Shown: positions 7,341 to 16,097, numbered from the stretch's first letter. The stretch: DNA of 45,731 bases from Thioglobus_B sp964558405 (GCA_964558405.1 CAZLDG010000010.1:1-45731), one strand, 5' to 3'. The notes: generated by a model from the letters alone, not told the origin. Made by a program: numbers and translations.

Positions 7341-8065
7341 TGGAGCGACTGCAAAAACTCATTGCCAATGCGGGTTATGGCTCGCGTAGAGCTAGCGAAA
7401 AACTCATCGAGCAGGGGCGAGTAGAACTAAATAACAAAACCGCCAAATTAGGTGATAAAGCCACGGTTGATGACAAGGTGCGTATCGATGGCAAAAAGAT
7501 TGATCTTCTGCGTTTTCAAGAAGATGAGACCAAGGTTTTGATGCTTAATAAGCAAGCTGGTTATGTTTGCTCTAACAAGGATGAAAAGGGTCGTAAAAGT
7601 GTGTTTGAGCTCTTGCCAGAAGATTCGCGCTGGGTGATGGTAGGGCGTCTGGATTTGAATACTTCAGGTTTGTTGTTGTTTACCAACAATGGTGAGCTGG
7701 CCAATCGTCTTATGCATCCTTCTTCACAGCTGGATCGCGAATACGCAGTTAGAGTGCTGGGCGAGGTAAGTAGCGAGCATATTGCTCAACTAACCAAAGG
7801 CCTTGAACTAGAGGATGGTTTTGCCAAGTTTGAACGCGTGAGTATTGCCGGGGGTAGTGGTGCCAATCGTTGGTACAAAGTGGTGATTCGAGAAGGCAGA
7901 AAACGTGAAGTAAGACGTTTGTGGGAAGCGCTAGACTTTACGGTTTCACGCTTGATCCGCGTACGTTTTGGCGAGATTCGCCTGCCCGATAGTCTTAAGG
8001 CCAATCAACATACTTATCTCAAGCCAGGTCAGGTTAATTTGTTGAAAAAATCGGTCGGTTTATAA
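7340..8065 (+). CDS. rluB: 23S rRNA pseudouridine(2605) synthase RluB
   Basis: RsuA/RluB/RluE-family enzyme. An N-terminal S4 RNA-binding domain (LQKLIANAGYGSRR, residues 4-60) is followed by the catalytic domain with the signature GRLDLNTSGLLLFT, whose aspartate is the catalytic residue, and by EGRKREVRRLW. At 241 residues it lacks the long basic tail of E. coli RluB. RluB is chosen over RluE and RluF because of the S4 domain together with the LxRxxxRVRFG end. It starts on the last base of the trpS stop. Confidence 0.88.
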   Translation: MERLQKLIANAGYGSRRASEKLIEQGRVELNNKTAKLGDKATVDDKVRIDGKKIDLLRFQEDETKVLMLNKQAGYVCSNKDEKGRKSVFELLPEDSRWVMVGRLDLNTSGLLLFTNNGELANRLMHPSSQLDREYAVRVLGEVSSEHIAQLTKGLELEDGFAKFERVSIAGGSGANRWYKVVIREGRKREVRRLWEALDFTVSRLIRVRFGEIRLPDSLKANQHTYLKPGQVNLLKKSVGL

Positions 8066-8080
8066 CTTTTTATCCAAAAA

Positions 8081-8121
8081 TTGACGCAGGTCAATTAAAA
8101 ACTGAGCATTGTTGTTAGAAT
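8081..8121 (+). promoter_or_regulatory. FNR/ANR-type class II promoter of the microprotein pair
   Basis: TTGACGCAGGTCAA at 8081-8094 is a perfect inverted repeat matching TTGA-N6-TCAA, the FNR/FixK/DNR operator form. A -10 box TAGAAT lies at 8116-8121. With a start near 8128 the palindrome centre is at about -40.5, the place a class II FNR-type activator occupies. No good -35 hexamer is present, as expected of an activator-dependent promoter. The predicted leader is about 32 nt and ends in a strong ribosome site. Confidence 0.65.
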
Positions 8122-8159
8122 GTCCTTGTTATTGACTAAACAATAAAGGGAGTATTGCA

Positions 8160-8273
8160 ATGGAAATGAACGAACTAAACACAGATCCAGTTTTTTATGC
8201 CAGCATGATGACAGTGGTTGTCGCTATTGTGGTTTTTATTGGCTTTGCTGTAGCAAAAAAATTCAAAAGCTAA
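8160..8273 (+). CDS. Single-helix membrane microprotein 1 (37 aa, ELNTD motif)
   Basis: A small open frame in the gap between rluB and ileS. It encodes 37 residues: a short polar N-terminus with NELNTDPVF, one hydrophobic helix at about residues 13-32, and a basic end (KKFKS) that predicts the C-terminus inside and the N-terminus in the periplasm. AAAGGGAG ends 7 bases before ATG 8160, a strong ribosome site; an in-frame ATG at 8166 is a less likely start. It lies directly behind the FNR-type promoter. I do not recognise a family. Size and topology resemble accessory microproteins of respiratory oxidases such as CydX or CcoQ, but no sequence match is claimed. Confidence 0.72.
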   Translation: MEMNELNTDPVFYASMMTVVVAIVVFIGFAVAKKFKS

Positions 8274-8291
8274 ACTTCTAACCCTTAAAAA

Positions 8292-8414
8292 ATGCCAATT
8301 AATGAGCTCAACACCGATGGGGTGTTTTTCAGTGGTATTGCCTTTATGTTGCTTTCCGCGTTATTGGGTTTTTTAATTAAGCGTTACTATGCCAAGCAGC
8401 AGCTAAAATCCTAG
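8292..8414 (+). CDS. Single-helix membrane microprotein 2 (40 aa, ELNTD motif)
   Basis: The second member of the pair, 18 bases after the first. It encodes 40 residues beginning MPINELNTDGVFF, with one hydrophobic helix at about 12-29 and a basic tail (KRYYAKQQLKS). It shares N-E-L-N-T-D-x-V-F at the same place as microprotein 1 and has the same predicted topology, so the two look like diverged tandem copies. No clear Shine-Dalgarno sequence precedes ATG 8292, so expression may depend on coupling to the first gene. Conservation of the motif between two frames argues that both are real genes. Confidence 0.65.
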   Translation: MPINELNTDGVFFSGIAFMLLSALLGFLIKRYYAKQQLKS

Positions 8415-8447
8415 GCGTATACTTCGCAAAAACCCTATTCCATCAAG

Positions 8448-8453
8448 TATAAT
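8448..8453 (+). promoter_or_regulatory. Putative -10 box upstream of ileS
   Basis: A TATAAT hexamer lies 33 bases before the ileS ATG, in the 72-base gap after microprotein 2. The best upstream hexamer, TTCGCA, is poor and spaced 19 bp away. It may give ileS its own promoter independent of the FNR-type unit. Confidence 0.4.
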
Positions 8454-8486
8454 GGCGCTTTTACATTTAGTTGAATCAAAGCGTTA

Positions 8487-11258
8487 ATGTCTGATTACAA
8501 AGCCACCTTAAACCTACCTGCAACCAAGTTCGCCATGAAGGCCAATCTGGCAGGTCGTGAACCGAATTTTTTAAAGCAATGGCAAAGCGAGGATTTGTAC
8601 GCCAAAATTCGCGCTAAAAATCAAGGCAAGCCTAAATTTGTTTTGCACGATGGACCGCCGTATGCCAATGGTGATATTCATATTGGTCATGCAGTTAACA
8701 AGGTTCTCAAAGACATTATTGTTAAATCTAAATCTCTATCGGGTTTTGATGCACCTTATGTGCCAGGCTGGGATTGCCATGGTCTGCCGATTGAGCTTAA
8801 TGTCGAGAAGAAAAAAGGCAAGGTTGGGGTTAAGATTGATGCCGATAGTTTTAGAAAGGCGTGTCGCACCTATGCCGATACCCAAGTTGCCAAACAAAAA
8901 CAAGATTTTCAGCGTTTGGGTATTTTGGGTGATTGGGGCAATCCTTATCTAACCAAAGACTTCAACTACGAAGCCGATATTGTCCGCGCTTTGGGCAAGA
9001 TTGTTGAAAATGGCCATATTGCCAAGGGTTATAAGCCCGTGCACTGGTGTACCGAATGTGGTTCAGCTTTGGCTGAGGCGGAAGTGGAGTATAAAGACAA
9101 GCAATCAGAGGCGATTGATGTCAAGTTTACTTTTGTTGATAACGCTATATTTGCGGTTGATAAGCCGGTCTCAGCGGTAATTTGGACCACCACGCCGTGG
9201 ACATTGCCTGCCAATGAAGCGGTAGCGCTACATCCAGAATTGAATTATGTCTTGGTAGATACGGGTGATGAATATCTACTGCTAGCACAAGATTTGGCTG
9301 AGGATGCGATTGCGCGTTATGGCCTGGAAAATACACAAACCCTGGATCAAGTGTTCTCAGGCTCAGCGCTAGAAGGTTTGCAAACCAAACACCCATTTTA
9401 TGACAAGCAAGTGCCTATTATTCTAGGCGATCACGTTACTCTAGATGCAGGTACTGGTGCGGTGCATACTGCGCCGGCTCATGGTCAGGAAGACTTTGCA
9501 GTGGGTCTCAAATATGATTTGCCAGTGGATTGTCCAGTCGATGGTCGCGGTGTATTTTTTGATAATGTTGAGCAGTTAGCCGGCCAGTTCATTTTTAAGG
9601 CCAACGCCAGTGTGATTGAAATTCTTAAAAACACCAATACACTACTAAAGCATCAGCCGCTAGAGCATTCTTATCCGCATTGCTGGCGCCATAAAACGCC
9701 GGTTATTTTTAGAGCCACACCGCAATGGTTTGTGTCGATGGAGCAAAACTCTCTTAGAGATAATGTCAATGAGCAAATCAAGTTGGTTGATTGGATTCCA
9801 GATTGGGGGCAAAAACGTATTGAGCTGATGGTGGGTAATCGTCCGGATTGGTGTATTTCTCGTCAACGTTTCTGGGGCGTGCCAATTACCATTTTCACTC
9901 ACAAACAAACGGGTGAGATGCATCCGAATACGGTAGAGATTTTCGAGACAGTGGCGCAAAAAATTCAAGCCGGCGGTATCGAGGCTTGGTTTAACCTAAC
10001 AACTGAAGAAGTTTTGGGTGAGGATGCTAAGGATTATGACAAAACCACCGATACACTAGATGTGTGGTTTGATTCAGGTGTGAGTCATCACGCAGTGCTA
10101 AAAGCGCGTGATGAACTTTCTGATGTGGCAGACCTGTATCTAGAAGGCTCAGATCAGCATCGTGGTTGGTTCCAATCGGCCATTTTGTCTTCTTGTGCTA
10201 TTAATGCTAAGGCGCCATATAAACAAGTACTGACCCATGGTTTTACTGTAGATCAAAACGGCCATAAGATGAGTAAATCGCTGGGCAATGTGATTCCGCC
10301 ACAACAAGTGGTGAATTCACTGGGTGCAGATATCCTGCGTCTGTGGATTGCCTCAACCGATTACACTGGCGAGATGACGGTATCGGACGAAATTCTAAAG
10401 CGTAGTGCTGATTCGTATCGACGCATTCGTAATACCGTGCGCTTTATGCTAGCTAATACTGCTGGCTTTAACCCGGCAACTGATTTGTTGGCGCATGATG
10501 AACTACTAGATTTGGACAAGTGGATTGTGGCTAAGACTGCTGATCTGCAAGCCCAAATTACCCAAAGCTATGAGCAGTACAATTTCCATAATGTTGTACA
10601 GTTGGTATTGAACTTCTGCACCAATGATTTGGGTGGTTTCTATCTGGATATTATTAAGGATCGTCAATACACCACCCAGGAAGATTCACGCGCCAGACGC
10701 TCAGCACAAAGCGCGCTATATCACCTAACCGAGGCGATGGTGCGTTGGTTGTCACCAGTTTTGTCGTATACGGCAGAAGAGATTTGGCAGAACATGCCAG
10801 GTGAGAAAGACCAAAGCGTATTCTTAAGCGAGTGGTATGAAGGCCTCAGTGCTGGTTATGAGAATGCTTCTATTGAAACTGCGCGTGAGATTACCCCGTT
10901 TATTCGTAAAGAAATGGAGCAAATGCGCGCTGATAAAGTCATTGGCTCATCGCTAGATGCTGAGGTGGATATTTATTGTAGTGACGAGGTTTATCAACAA
11001 CTAGAAGTCTTAGGTGACGAGTTGCGTTTTGTCTTTATTACCTCTTATGCGCGCATCCACCCACTGAGTGCCAAAACCGATGACGCGGTTGAAGTATCGA
11101 GCTCGGTTAGTATTAAGGTGAGCAAGAGTGAACATGAGAAATGTGTACGCTGCTGGCATCACCGCGAAGACATTGGTGAGAATAGCGAACACCCAGATCT
11201 ATGTGGACGCTGTGTTGAAAACGTCGCTGGCGATGGCGAGCAGAGAGAATACGCCTAA
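8487..11258 (+). CDS. ileS: Isoleucine--tRNA ligase
   Basis: Class I synthetase with editing of mischarged valine. HIGH motif in PPYANGDIHIGH near residue 60, the CP1 editing region with WTTTPWTLPAN and GTGAVHTAPAHGQED, a tryptophan-rich block SRQRFWGVP, and KMSKS in GHKMSKSLGN. The C-terminus carries the zinc-binding CVRCWHH and LCGRC pairs of the bacterial type. At 923 residues it is full length. Its stop shares one base with the aroB start (TAATG). The usual gammaproteobacterial neighbours ribF and lspA are absent. Confidence 0.98.
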   Translation: MSDYKATLNLPATKFAMKANLAGREPNFLKQWQSEDLYAKIRAKNQGKPKFVLHDGPPYANGDIHIGHAVNKVLKDIIVKSKSLSGFDAPYVPGWDCHGLPIELNVEKKKGKVGVKIDADSFRKACRTYADTQVAKQKQDFQRLGILGDWGNPYLTKDFNYEADIVRALGKIVENGHIAKGYKPVHWCTECGSALAEAEVEYKDKQSEAIDVKFTFVDNAIFAVDKPVSAVIWTTTPWTLPANEAVALHPELNYVLVDTGDEYLLLAQDLAEDAIARYGLENTQTLDQVFSGSALEGLQTKHPFYDKQVPIILGDHVTLDAGTGAVHTAPAHGQEDFAVGLKYDLPVDCPVDGRGVFFDNVEQLAGQFIFKANASVIEILKNTNTLLKHQPLEHSYPHCWRHKTPVIFRATPQWFVSMEQNSLRDNVNEQIKLVDWIPDWGQKRIELMVGNRPDWCISRQRFWGVPITIFTHKQTGEMHPNTVEIFETVAQKIQAGGIEAWFNLTTEEVLGEDAKDYDKTTDTLDVWFDSGVSHHAVLKARDELSDVADLYLEGSDQHRGWFQSAILSSCAINAKAPYKQVLTHGFTVDQNGHKMSKSLGNVIPPQQVVNSLGADILRLWIASTDYTGEMTVSDEILKRSADSYRRIRNTVRFMLANTAGFNPATDLLAHDELLDLDKWIVAKTADLQAQITQSYEQYNFHNVVQLVLNFCTNDLGGFYLDIIKDRQYTTQEDSRARRSAQSALYHLTEAMVRWLSPVLSYTAEEIWQNMPGEKDQSVFLSEWYEGLSAGYENASIETAREITPFIRKEMEQMRADKVIGSSLDAEVDIYCSDEVYQQLEVLGDELRFVFITSYARIHPLSAKTDDAVEVSSSVSIKVSKSEHEKCVRCWHHREDIGENSEHPDLCGRCVENVAGDGEQREYA

Positions 11259-12337
11259 TGAAAACACTCAATCTTGATCTTGGAGAAAAGTCTTATCCAA
11301 TCTATATTGGCCAAGATCTATTGACCCAAGCGCAGTATTTGCGCGATCATATCCATGGCAAACAGGTGATGATTGTAACCAATACCACGGTTGCACCATT
11401 GTATCTAGAGAAGGTTAAAAACCTATTGGACGGTTATCAAGTAGCCGAGGTGATTTTGCCCGATGGTGAGCAGTACAAAACCTTAGAGACGGTTAATCAA
11501 ATCTTTAACGCCTTACTCGAGGCTAAGTTTGATCGCTCATGCACACTAATCGCCTTGGGCGGTGGTGTGGTTGGTGACATGACCGGTTTCGCTGCGGCCA
11601 GTTATCAACGTGGCGTTAATTTTATTCAGATTCCAACCACTTTATTGTCGCAAGTGGATTCATCGGTTGGTGGTAAGACTGGAGTAAATCACGTGTTAGG
11701 CAAAAACATGATTGGTGCTTTTTATCAGCCCAAGTGTGTGGTGATTGATGTCGACACGTTAGATACGCTAGACGACAGACAATACTCAGCTGGTATGGCC
11801 GAGGTTATTAAGTACGGTTTATTGGGTAATGCGCAGTTTCTAAGCTATTTACAAGACAACATGGATAAGTTGATGGCCAGAGACAAATCGTTGATTATTC
11901 AATCGGTTTACACCTCGTGTGAGGATAAAGCGCGCATTGTAGCTCAAGATGAGCTTGAGGCTGGCAAACGTGCACTGCTGAATCTGGGTCATACCTTTGG
12001 TCACGCCATTGAAAACACATTGGGTTATGGTGTATATCTGCATGGTGAAGCGGTTTCTGTGGGTATGTTGATGGCAGCCAAACTCTCCGAGTTAGAGGGT
12101 TATATTAGTGCTGATGACGTATCAGTAGTAAGCGCGCTCTTGGCAAAAGCAAATTTACCAATTGACATTGATGGTAAAATGGCTCATTCGGATTTTATTG
12201 ATGCAATGAGCGTTGATAAAAAGGTAATCGACGGAAATATCCGTTTGATTCTATTAAAAGCACTTGGGGATGCCTTTATTAGTGATAGTTACGATTCAGA
12301 ATGTCTGGATCAAGTCATTGGCGAATTTTGCCAATAA
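11258..12337 (+). CDS. aroB: 3-dehydroquinate synthase
   Basis: Second enzyme of the shikimate pathway; NAD- and metal-dependent cyclisation of DAHP. The NAD-binding block ALGGGVVGDMTGFAA, the QIPTTLLSQVDSSVGGKTG segment and metal ligands in GHTFGHAIE and HGEAVSVGM are all present. Length (359) is normal. It starts on the last base of the ileS stop, and the next gene, a coiled-coil membrane protein, begins 26 bases later, so all three are probably co-transcribed. aroK, its common partner, is not here. Confidence 0.97.
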   Translation: MKTLNLDLGEKSYPIYIGQDLLTQAQYLRDHIHGKQVMIVTNTTVAPLYLEKVKNLLDGYQVAEVILPDGEQYKTLETVNQIFNALLEAKFDRSCTLIALGGGVVGDMTGFAAASYQRGVNFIQIPTTLLSQVDSSVGGKTGVNHVLGKNMIGAFYQPKCVVIDVDTLDTLDDRQYSAGMAEVIKYGLLGNAQFLSYLQDNMDKLMARDKSLIIQSVYTSCEDKARIVAQDELEAGKRALLNLGHTFGHAIENTLGYGVYLHGEAVSVGMLMAAKLSELEGYISADDVSVVSALLAKANLPIDIDGKMAHSDFIDAMSVDKKVIDGNIRLILLKALGDAFISDSYDSECLDQVIGEFCQ

Positions 12338-12363
12338 TATTGCAAAGCATATAAGGATTAATT

Positions 12364-12939
12364 ATGTCATACAAAGAGCAGAAAAGTGCAATCGACCATA
12401 AAGGCGAGGTGCCAACCATTGAGTGTTTGGAGAACCTGGTTAGCAAGATGGAACAGCAAACCAGCTCTAAGTTTGAGCGTATGTTCTTGCCAGCTTTGGC
12501 CATCTTTAGTGCGATTATTATCGGTTTTTTCATTGTTATTTATTCAATTACGCAAGACATGACGCGTCTGGCCAATGCCATGGACCCGCAAATGGGTTCT
12601 AACATGAGCTCTATGACCAAAAGTATTGACTCTTTGTCAAAAAATGTAAACAAGATGACCATCACGGTTTCACACATGCAAAAGAACATTGACCAAGTGA
12701 ATAACAACATGGTGGTGATTGCTAAAAAACTCGACAATCTTGATAACATCTCGACTGATTTAACCCGTGTAAGTGCAAAGATGGATGCACTAGAGCCAAT
12801 GTTAATCAACATGGAAGAGATGAACAAAAACATGACAACCATGCAAGATTCAATGACTTGGATGCAGCGTGATCTTACGATTTTGCGTGCTTCATTTGCC
12901 AAGCCATTGCGCATCTTTAACAAAATTCCAATGTTGTAA
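12364..12939 (+). CDS. Membrane-anchored, methionine-lined coiled-coil protein
   Basis: An unrecognised 191-residue protein. Residues 1-39 are charged and probably cytoplasmic; one helix spans about 41-62 (LPALAIFSAIIIGFF); the rest should lie in the periplasm. From residue 81 to 174 hydrophobic residues recur at 3-4 spacing almost without break, a long coiled coil. Twenty of the 191 residues are Met, and from 146 to 167 every core position is Met (146, 150, 153, 157, 160, 164, 167). AAGGATTAA precedes the ATG as a weak ribosome site. It lies between aroB and gatC, with only one base to gatC. Function unknown; a structural, metal-binding or oxidant-sensing role would be guesswork. Confidence 0.8.
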   Translation: MSYKEQKSAIDHKGEVPTIECLENLVSKMEQQTSSKFERMFLPALAIFSAIIIGFFIVIYSITQDMTRLANAMDPQMGSNMSSMTKSIDSLSKNVNKMTITVSHMQKNIDQVNNNMVVIAKKLDNLDNISTDLTRVSAKMDALEPMLINMEEMNKNMTTMQDSMTWMQRDLTILRASFAKPLRIFNKIPML

Positions 12940-12940
12940 T

Positions 12941-13228
12941 ATGTCGCTATCTCAGACGCAAGTTTCTCAAATTGCCTATCTGGCACGTCTATCGCTTAGC
13001 GATGAACAAATTCAAAGCAATACTGAAGATTTAAATGCTATTTTGGCACTGGCCGAAGAGCTAGCCAGTATTGATACCGACGGCGTTACCCCAATGGCAC
13101 ATCCTTTGCATATGTCGCAAAGACTGAGAGAAGATGTGGTGAGTGAAGACAACAATGTTGAGGCATTCCAAGCCGTCGCCCCCAAGGTCGACAATCAACA
13201 TTATTTGGTACCAACTGTTATTGAATAA
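12941..13228 (+). CDS. gatC: Asp/Glu-tRNA amidotransferase subunit GatC
   Basis: Small stabilising subunit (95 residues) of the GatCAB amidotransferase, which turns Asp-tRNA(Asn) and/or Glu-tRNA(Gln) into the amide forms. The block IAYLARLSLSDEQ and the late segment LREDVV are typical. I chose ATG 12941, one base after the stop of the coiled-coil gene; an in-frame ATG at 12869 would add a long stretch lying inside that gene. Its stop shares one base with the gatA start. Confidence 0.93.
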   Translation: MSLSQTQVSQIAYLARLSLSDEQIQSNTEDLNAILALAEELASIDTDGVTPMAHPLHMSQRLREDVVSEDNNVEAFQAVAPKVDNQHYLVPTVIE

Positions 13229-14670
13229 TGCATAACAAAACTATTGCCGAGTTAGCTCAAGGGCTAAAAAATAAAGAATTTTCGTCGCTGGAGCTGACCC
13301 AGCACTACTTATCGCGCATTCAAGACTCTCAACTTAATGCCTTTATCAGTGTGACCGATGAGTTGGCACTAGAACAAGCCAAGGCAGCCGATGCTCAGCT
13401 TGCCAAGGGTGAGGCTGGTGTGCTGACTGGTATTCCTTATGCGCATAAAGATATTTTCTGTACCCAAGGTGTAAAGACTTCGGCAGGCTCTAAGATGTTG
13501 GATAATTTTATCTCACCTTATGATGCCACGGTTTCACACAAACTTAATAACGAAGGCTTGGTGATGTTGGGTAAGGCCAATATGGATGAATTTGCCATGG
13601 GTTCGTCAAATGAGAACTCTTATTATGGCCCGGCTAAAAACCCTTGGAATCTGGATAAAATCCCAGGTGGATCCTCAGGTGGTTCGGCAGCAGCGGTTGC
13701 GGGTGGTTTGAGTGCGTTTGCCACAGGTACCGATACCGGTGGTTCGATTCGTCAACCAGCTAGCTTATGCGGTATTACTGGTCTGAAACCAACCTATGGA
13801 CGTATTTCACGCTACGGCATGATTGCTTATGCATCAAGCCTAGATCAAGCGGGTCCAATGACCAAAACCGCCGAAGACGCGGCGATTGTTCTAAACGCCA
13901 TGGCGGGTTTTGATGAAAAAGACTCAACCTCAGCTCAGCAGGCAGTGCCAGATTACACGGCCAATCTAAATGATTCGATTGAAGGTTTAACCATTGGCTT
14001 GCCTAAAGAGTTTTTCTCTGAGGGTTTAGATGCTGAGGTTGAAGCTCAAGTGATGGCTGCAGTCAAAGAATTTGAGGACATGGGTGCCAAGGTGAAAGAG
14101 ATTTCTTTGCCGAATTCACAATACGCCATCCCAACTTATTATATTGTGGCGCCGTGTGAGTGCTCGTCTAACCTATCAAGAATGGATGGCGTGCGTTTTG
14201 GTTATCGTTGTGATCAGCCAAAAGATTTAGAAGATTTGTACTTACGTTCTCGCTCTGAAGGTTTTGGTGAGGAAGTTAAGCGTCGTATTATGATTGGTGC
14301 TTACGCCTTGTCGGCAGGTTATTATGATGCTTATTATCTTCAGGCACAAAAGACTCGTCACTTAATTAGTGATGACTTTAAGGCGGCCTTTAACGAGGTG
14401 GACGTCATTATGGGTCCGGTTTCACCAACCACCGCTTGGGATTTGGGTGCGATTAAAGATCCAGTGTCAATGTATTTGGCCGATATTTATACGCTGTCTG
14501 CTAATTTGGCTGGCTTGCCAGGTATGTCAATTCCAGCAGGCTTTGCGCAGAACATGCCAGTGGGCCTGCAAATGATTGGTAACTACTGGTCAGAATCGAA
14601 ACTATTAAATGTTGCGCACCAGTTCCAGCAACAAACCGATTGGCACTTAAAAACACCGGAGGACAGATAA
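13228..14670 (+). CDS. gatA: Asp/Glu-tRNA amidotransferase subunit GatA (amidase)
   Basis: Glutaminase subunit of GatCAB that releases ammonia from glutamine. The amidase signature GGSSGGSAAAVAGG with the catalytic serines, the upstream lysine in PYAHKD, and TDTGGSIRQPASLCG are intact. 480 residues is full length. One-base overlaps on both sides (TAATG with gatC and gatB) point to tightly coupled synthesis of the three subunits in equal amounts. Presence of the complex means at least one of the two amide aminoacyl-tRNAs is made indirectly; no GlnRS, GluRS or AsnRS gene lies in the window to say which. Confidence 0.97.
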   Translation: MHNKTIAELAQGLKNKEFSSLELTQHYLSRIQDSQLNAFISVTDELALEQAKAADAQLAKGEAGVLTGIPYAHKDIFCTQGVKTSAGSKMLDNFISPYDATVSHKLNNEGLVMLGKANMDEFAMGSSNENSYYGPAKNPWNLDKIPGGSSGGSAAAVAGGLSAFATGTDTGGSIRQPASLCGITGLKPTYGRISRYGMIAYASSLDQAGPMTKTAEDAAIVLNAMAGFDEKDSTSAQQAVPDYTANLNDSIEGLTIGLPKEFFSEGLDAEVEAQVMAAVKEFEDMGAKVKEISLPNSQYAIPTYYIVAPCECSSNLSRMDGVRFGYRCDQPKDLEDLYLRSRSEGFGEEVKRRIMIGAYALSAGYYDAYYLQAQKTRHLISDDFKAAFNEVDVIMGPVSPTTAWDLGAIKDPVSMYLADIYTLSANLAGLPGMSIPAGFAQNMPVGLQMIGNYWSESKLLNVAHQFQQQTDWHLKTPEDR

Positions 14671-16097
14671 TGCAGTGGGAAGTGGTTATCGGTCTTGAGA
14701 TTCATGCACAACTGAGTACAAAGTCTAAGATTTTCTCAGGCGCTTCTACCGCCTTTGGTGCTGAGCCAAACACCCAGGCTTGTGCAGTTGATTTAGGCTT
14801 GCCAGGCGTACTACCCGTGGTTAATAAAGAAGCGGTTAATAAAGCCGTGCGCTTTGGTTTGGCGGTGAATGCGCATATTAATCAGCGCAATGTGTTTGAC
14901 CGTAAGAATTATTTTTATCCAGACCTGCCTAAGGGTTATCAAATCTCACAATTAGAATGGCCAATTGTTGGCGAGGGCGAGATTGATATTGTTGTGGGTA
15001 ATCAAACTAAGACCATTGGTGTGACCCGTGCACACTTGGAAGAAGATGCCGGTAAGTCAGTACACGATATGTTTGATGACTATAGTGCAATTGATCTGAA
15101 TCGTGCCGGTACACCACTACTGGAGATTGTCTCGGAACCCGATATGCGTAGCGCCAAGGAAGCGGTGGCCTATGCCAAAAAAATCCACGCTCTAGTGCAA
15201 TATATTGATATTTGTGATGGCAATATGCAAGAAGGCTCATTTAGATGCGATGCCAACGTTTCCATTCGTCCGCAAGGCCAAGAAGAGTTGGGTACGCGTA
15301 CCGAGCTGAAGAATATTAACTCATTTAAGTTCTTAGAAAAAGCCATTAACCTAGAGATTGATCGTCAGATTGACGTGATTGAAGAGGGGGGTGCAGTCGT
15401 ACAAGAAACGCGCCTATATGATGCGGTGAAAAACGAGACTCGCTCTATGCGCTCTAAAGAAGAGGCGAATGATTATCGCTACTTCCCAGATCCAGATTTA
15501 TTGCCGATTGAAATCTCAGATGAGTTGTTAACGCGTATCAAGGCTGAATTGCCAGAGTTGCCACAACAGAAAAAAGCCCGCTTTATCTCTGAACTTGGTT
15601 TGGGTGAGTATGATGCAGATATTCTCACCTCACAAAAAGCTTTGGCCGATTATTTCGAGGTCATGCTCACCGGTGGTACTGATGCCAAGCTATGTGCCAA
15701 CTGGGTAATGGGTGAGCTTTCAGCAGCGCTTAATCGTGAGCAAATCGAGATTGAAGATTCGCCAATTACTGCCGAGAATCTAGCGCAATTAGTAACGCGC
15801 ATCGGCGATGACACCATTTCCGGCAAGATTGCCAAAGACGTGTTTAAAGCCATGTGGGAGGGAGAAGGCTCTGCTGATGAGGTGATTGAAGCCAAAGGTC
15901 TTAAGCAGATGAGTGATACCTCAGAGATTGAGGCGATTGTCGATGAGATTATTGCCAACAACGCTGCTCAGGTTGAGCAGTTCAAATCGGGCAATGAGAA
16001 GATTCTTGGTTTCTTTGTTGGCCAGGTCATGAAAGCCACTGGTGGCAAGGCCAATCCTAAGATTATCAATCAACTGTTAAGAGAAAAGCTTAGTTAA
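14670..16097 (+). CDS. gatB: Asp/Glu-tRNA amidotransferase subunit GatB
   Basis: tRNA-binding kinase/transamidase subunit of GatCAB (475 residues). It begins MQWEVVIGLEIHAQLSTKSK, the family start, so ATG 14670 is preferred over an upstream in-frame ATG at 14640 inside gatA. GGAGGA at 14658-14663 is a strong ribosome site. The block YFYPDLPKGYQISQ and the C-terminal YqeY-type tail with GKANP are present. It ends 7 bases before the convergent M50 protease gene with no terminator visible between. Confidence 0.96.
   Translation: MQWEVVIGLEIHAQLSTKSKIFSGASTAFGAEPNTQACAVDLGLPGVLPVVNKEAVNKAVRFGLAVNAHINQRNVFDRKNYFYPDLPKGYQISQLEWPIVGEGEIDIVVGNQTKTIGVTRAHLEEDAGKSVHDMFDDYSAIDLNRAGTPLLEIVSEPDMRSAKEAVAYAKKIHALVQYIDICDGNMQEGSFRCDANVSIRPQGQEELGTRTELKNINSFKFLEKAINLEIDRQIDVIEEGGAVVQETRLYDAVKNETRSMRSKEEANDYRYFPDPDLLPIEISDELLTRIKAELPELPQQKKARFISELGLGEYDADILTSQKALADYFEVMLTGGTDAKLCANWVMGELSAALNREQIEIEDSPITAENLAQLVTRIGDDTISGKIAKDVFKAMWEGEGSADEVIEAKGLKQMSDTSEIEAIVDEIIANNAAQVEQFKSGNEKILGFFVGQVMKATGGKANPKIINQLLREKLS

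Noticed and set aside
9145..9396. Reverse-strand frames inside ileS, and similar ones inside dnaK, eno and typA.
   Set aside because: They lie wholly inside strongly supported genes, show no domain logic and are typical shadow frames.
12540..12986. A 148-codon open frame on the reverse strand opposite the coiled-coil gene.
   Set aside because: It is the mirror of the Met-rich heptad codons and has no plausible start signals; the forward frame has better context and a sensible protein.
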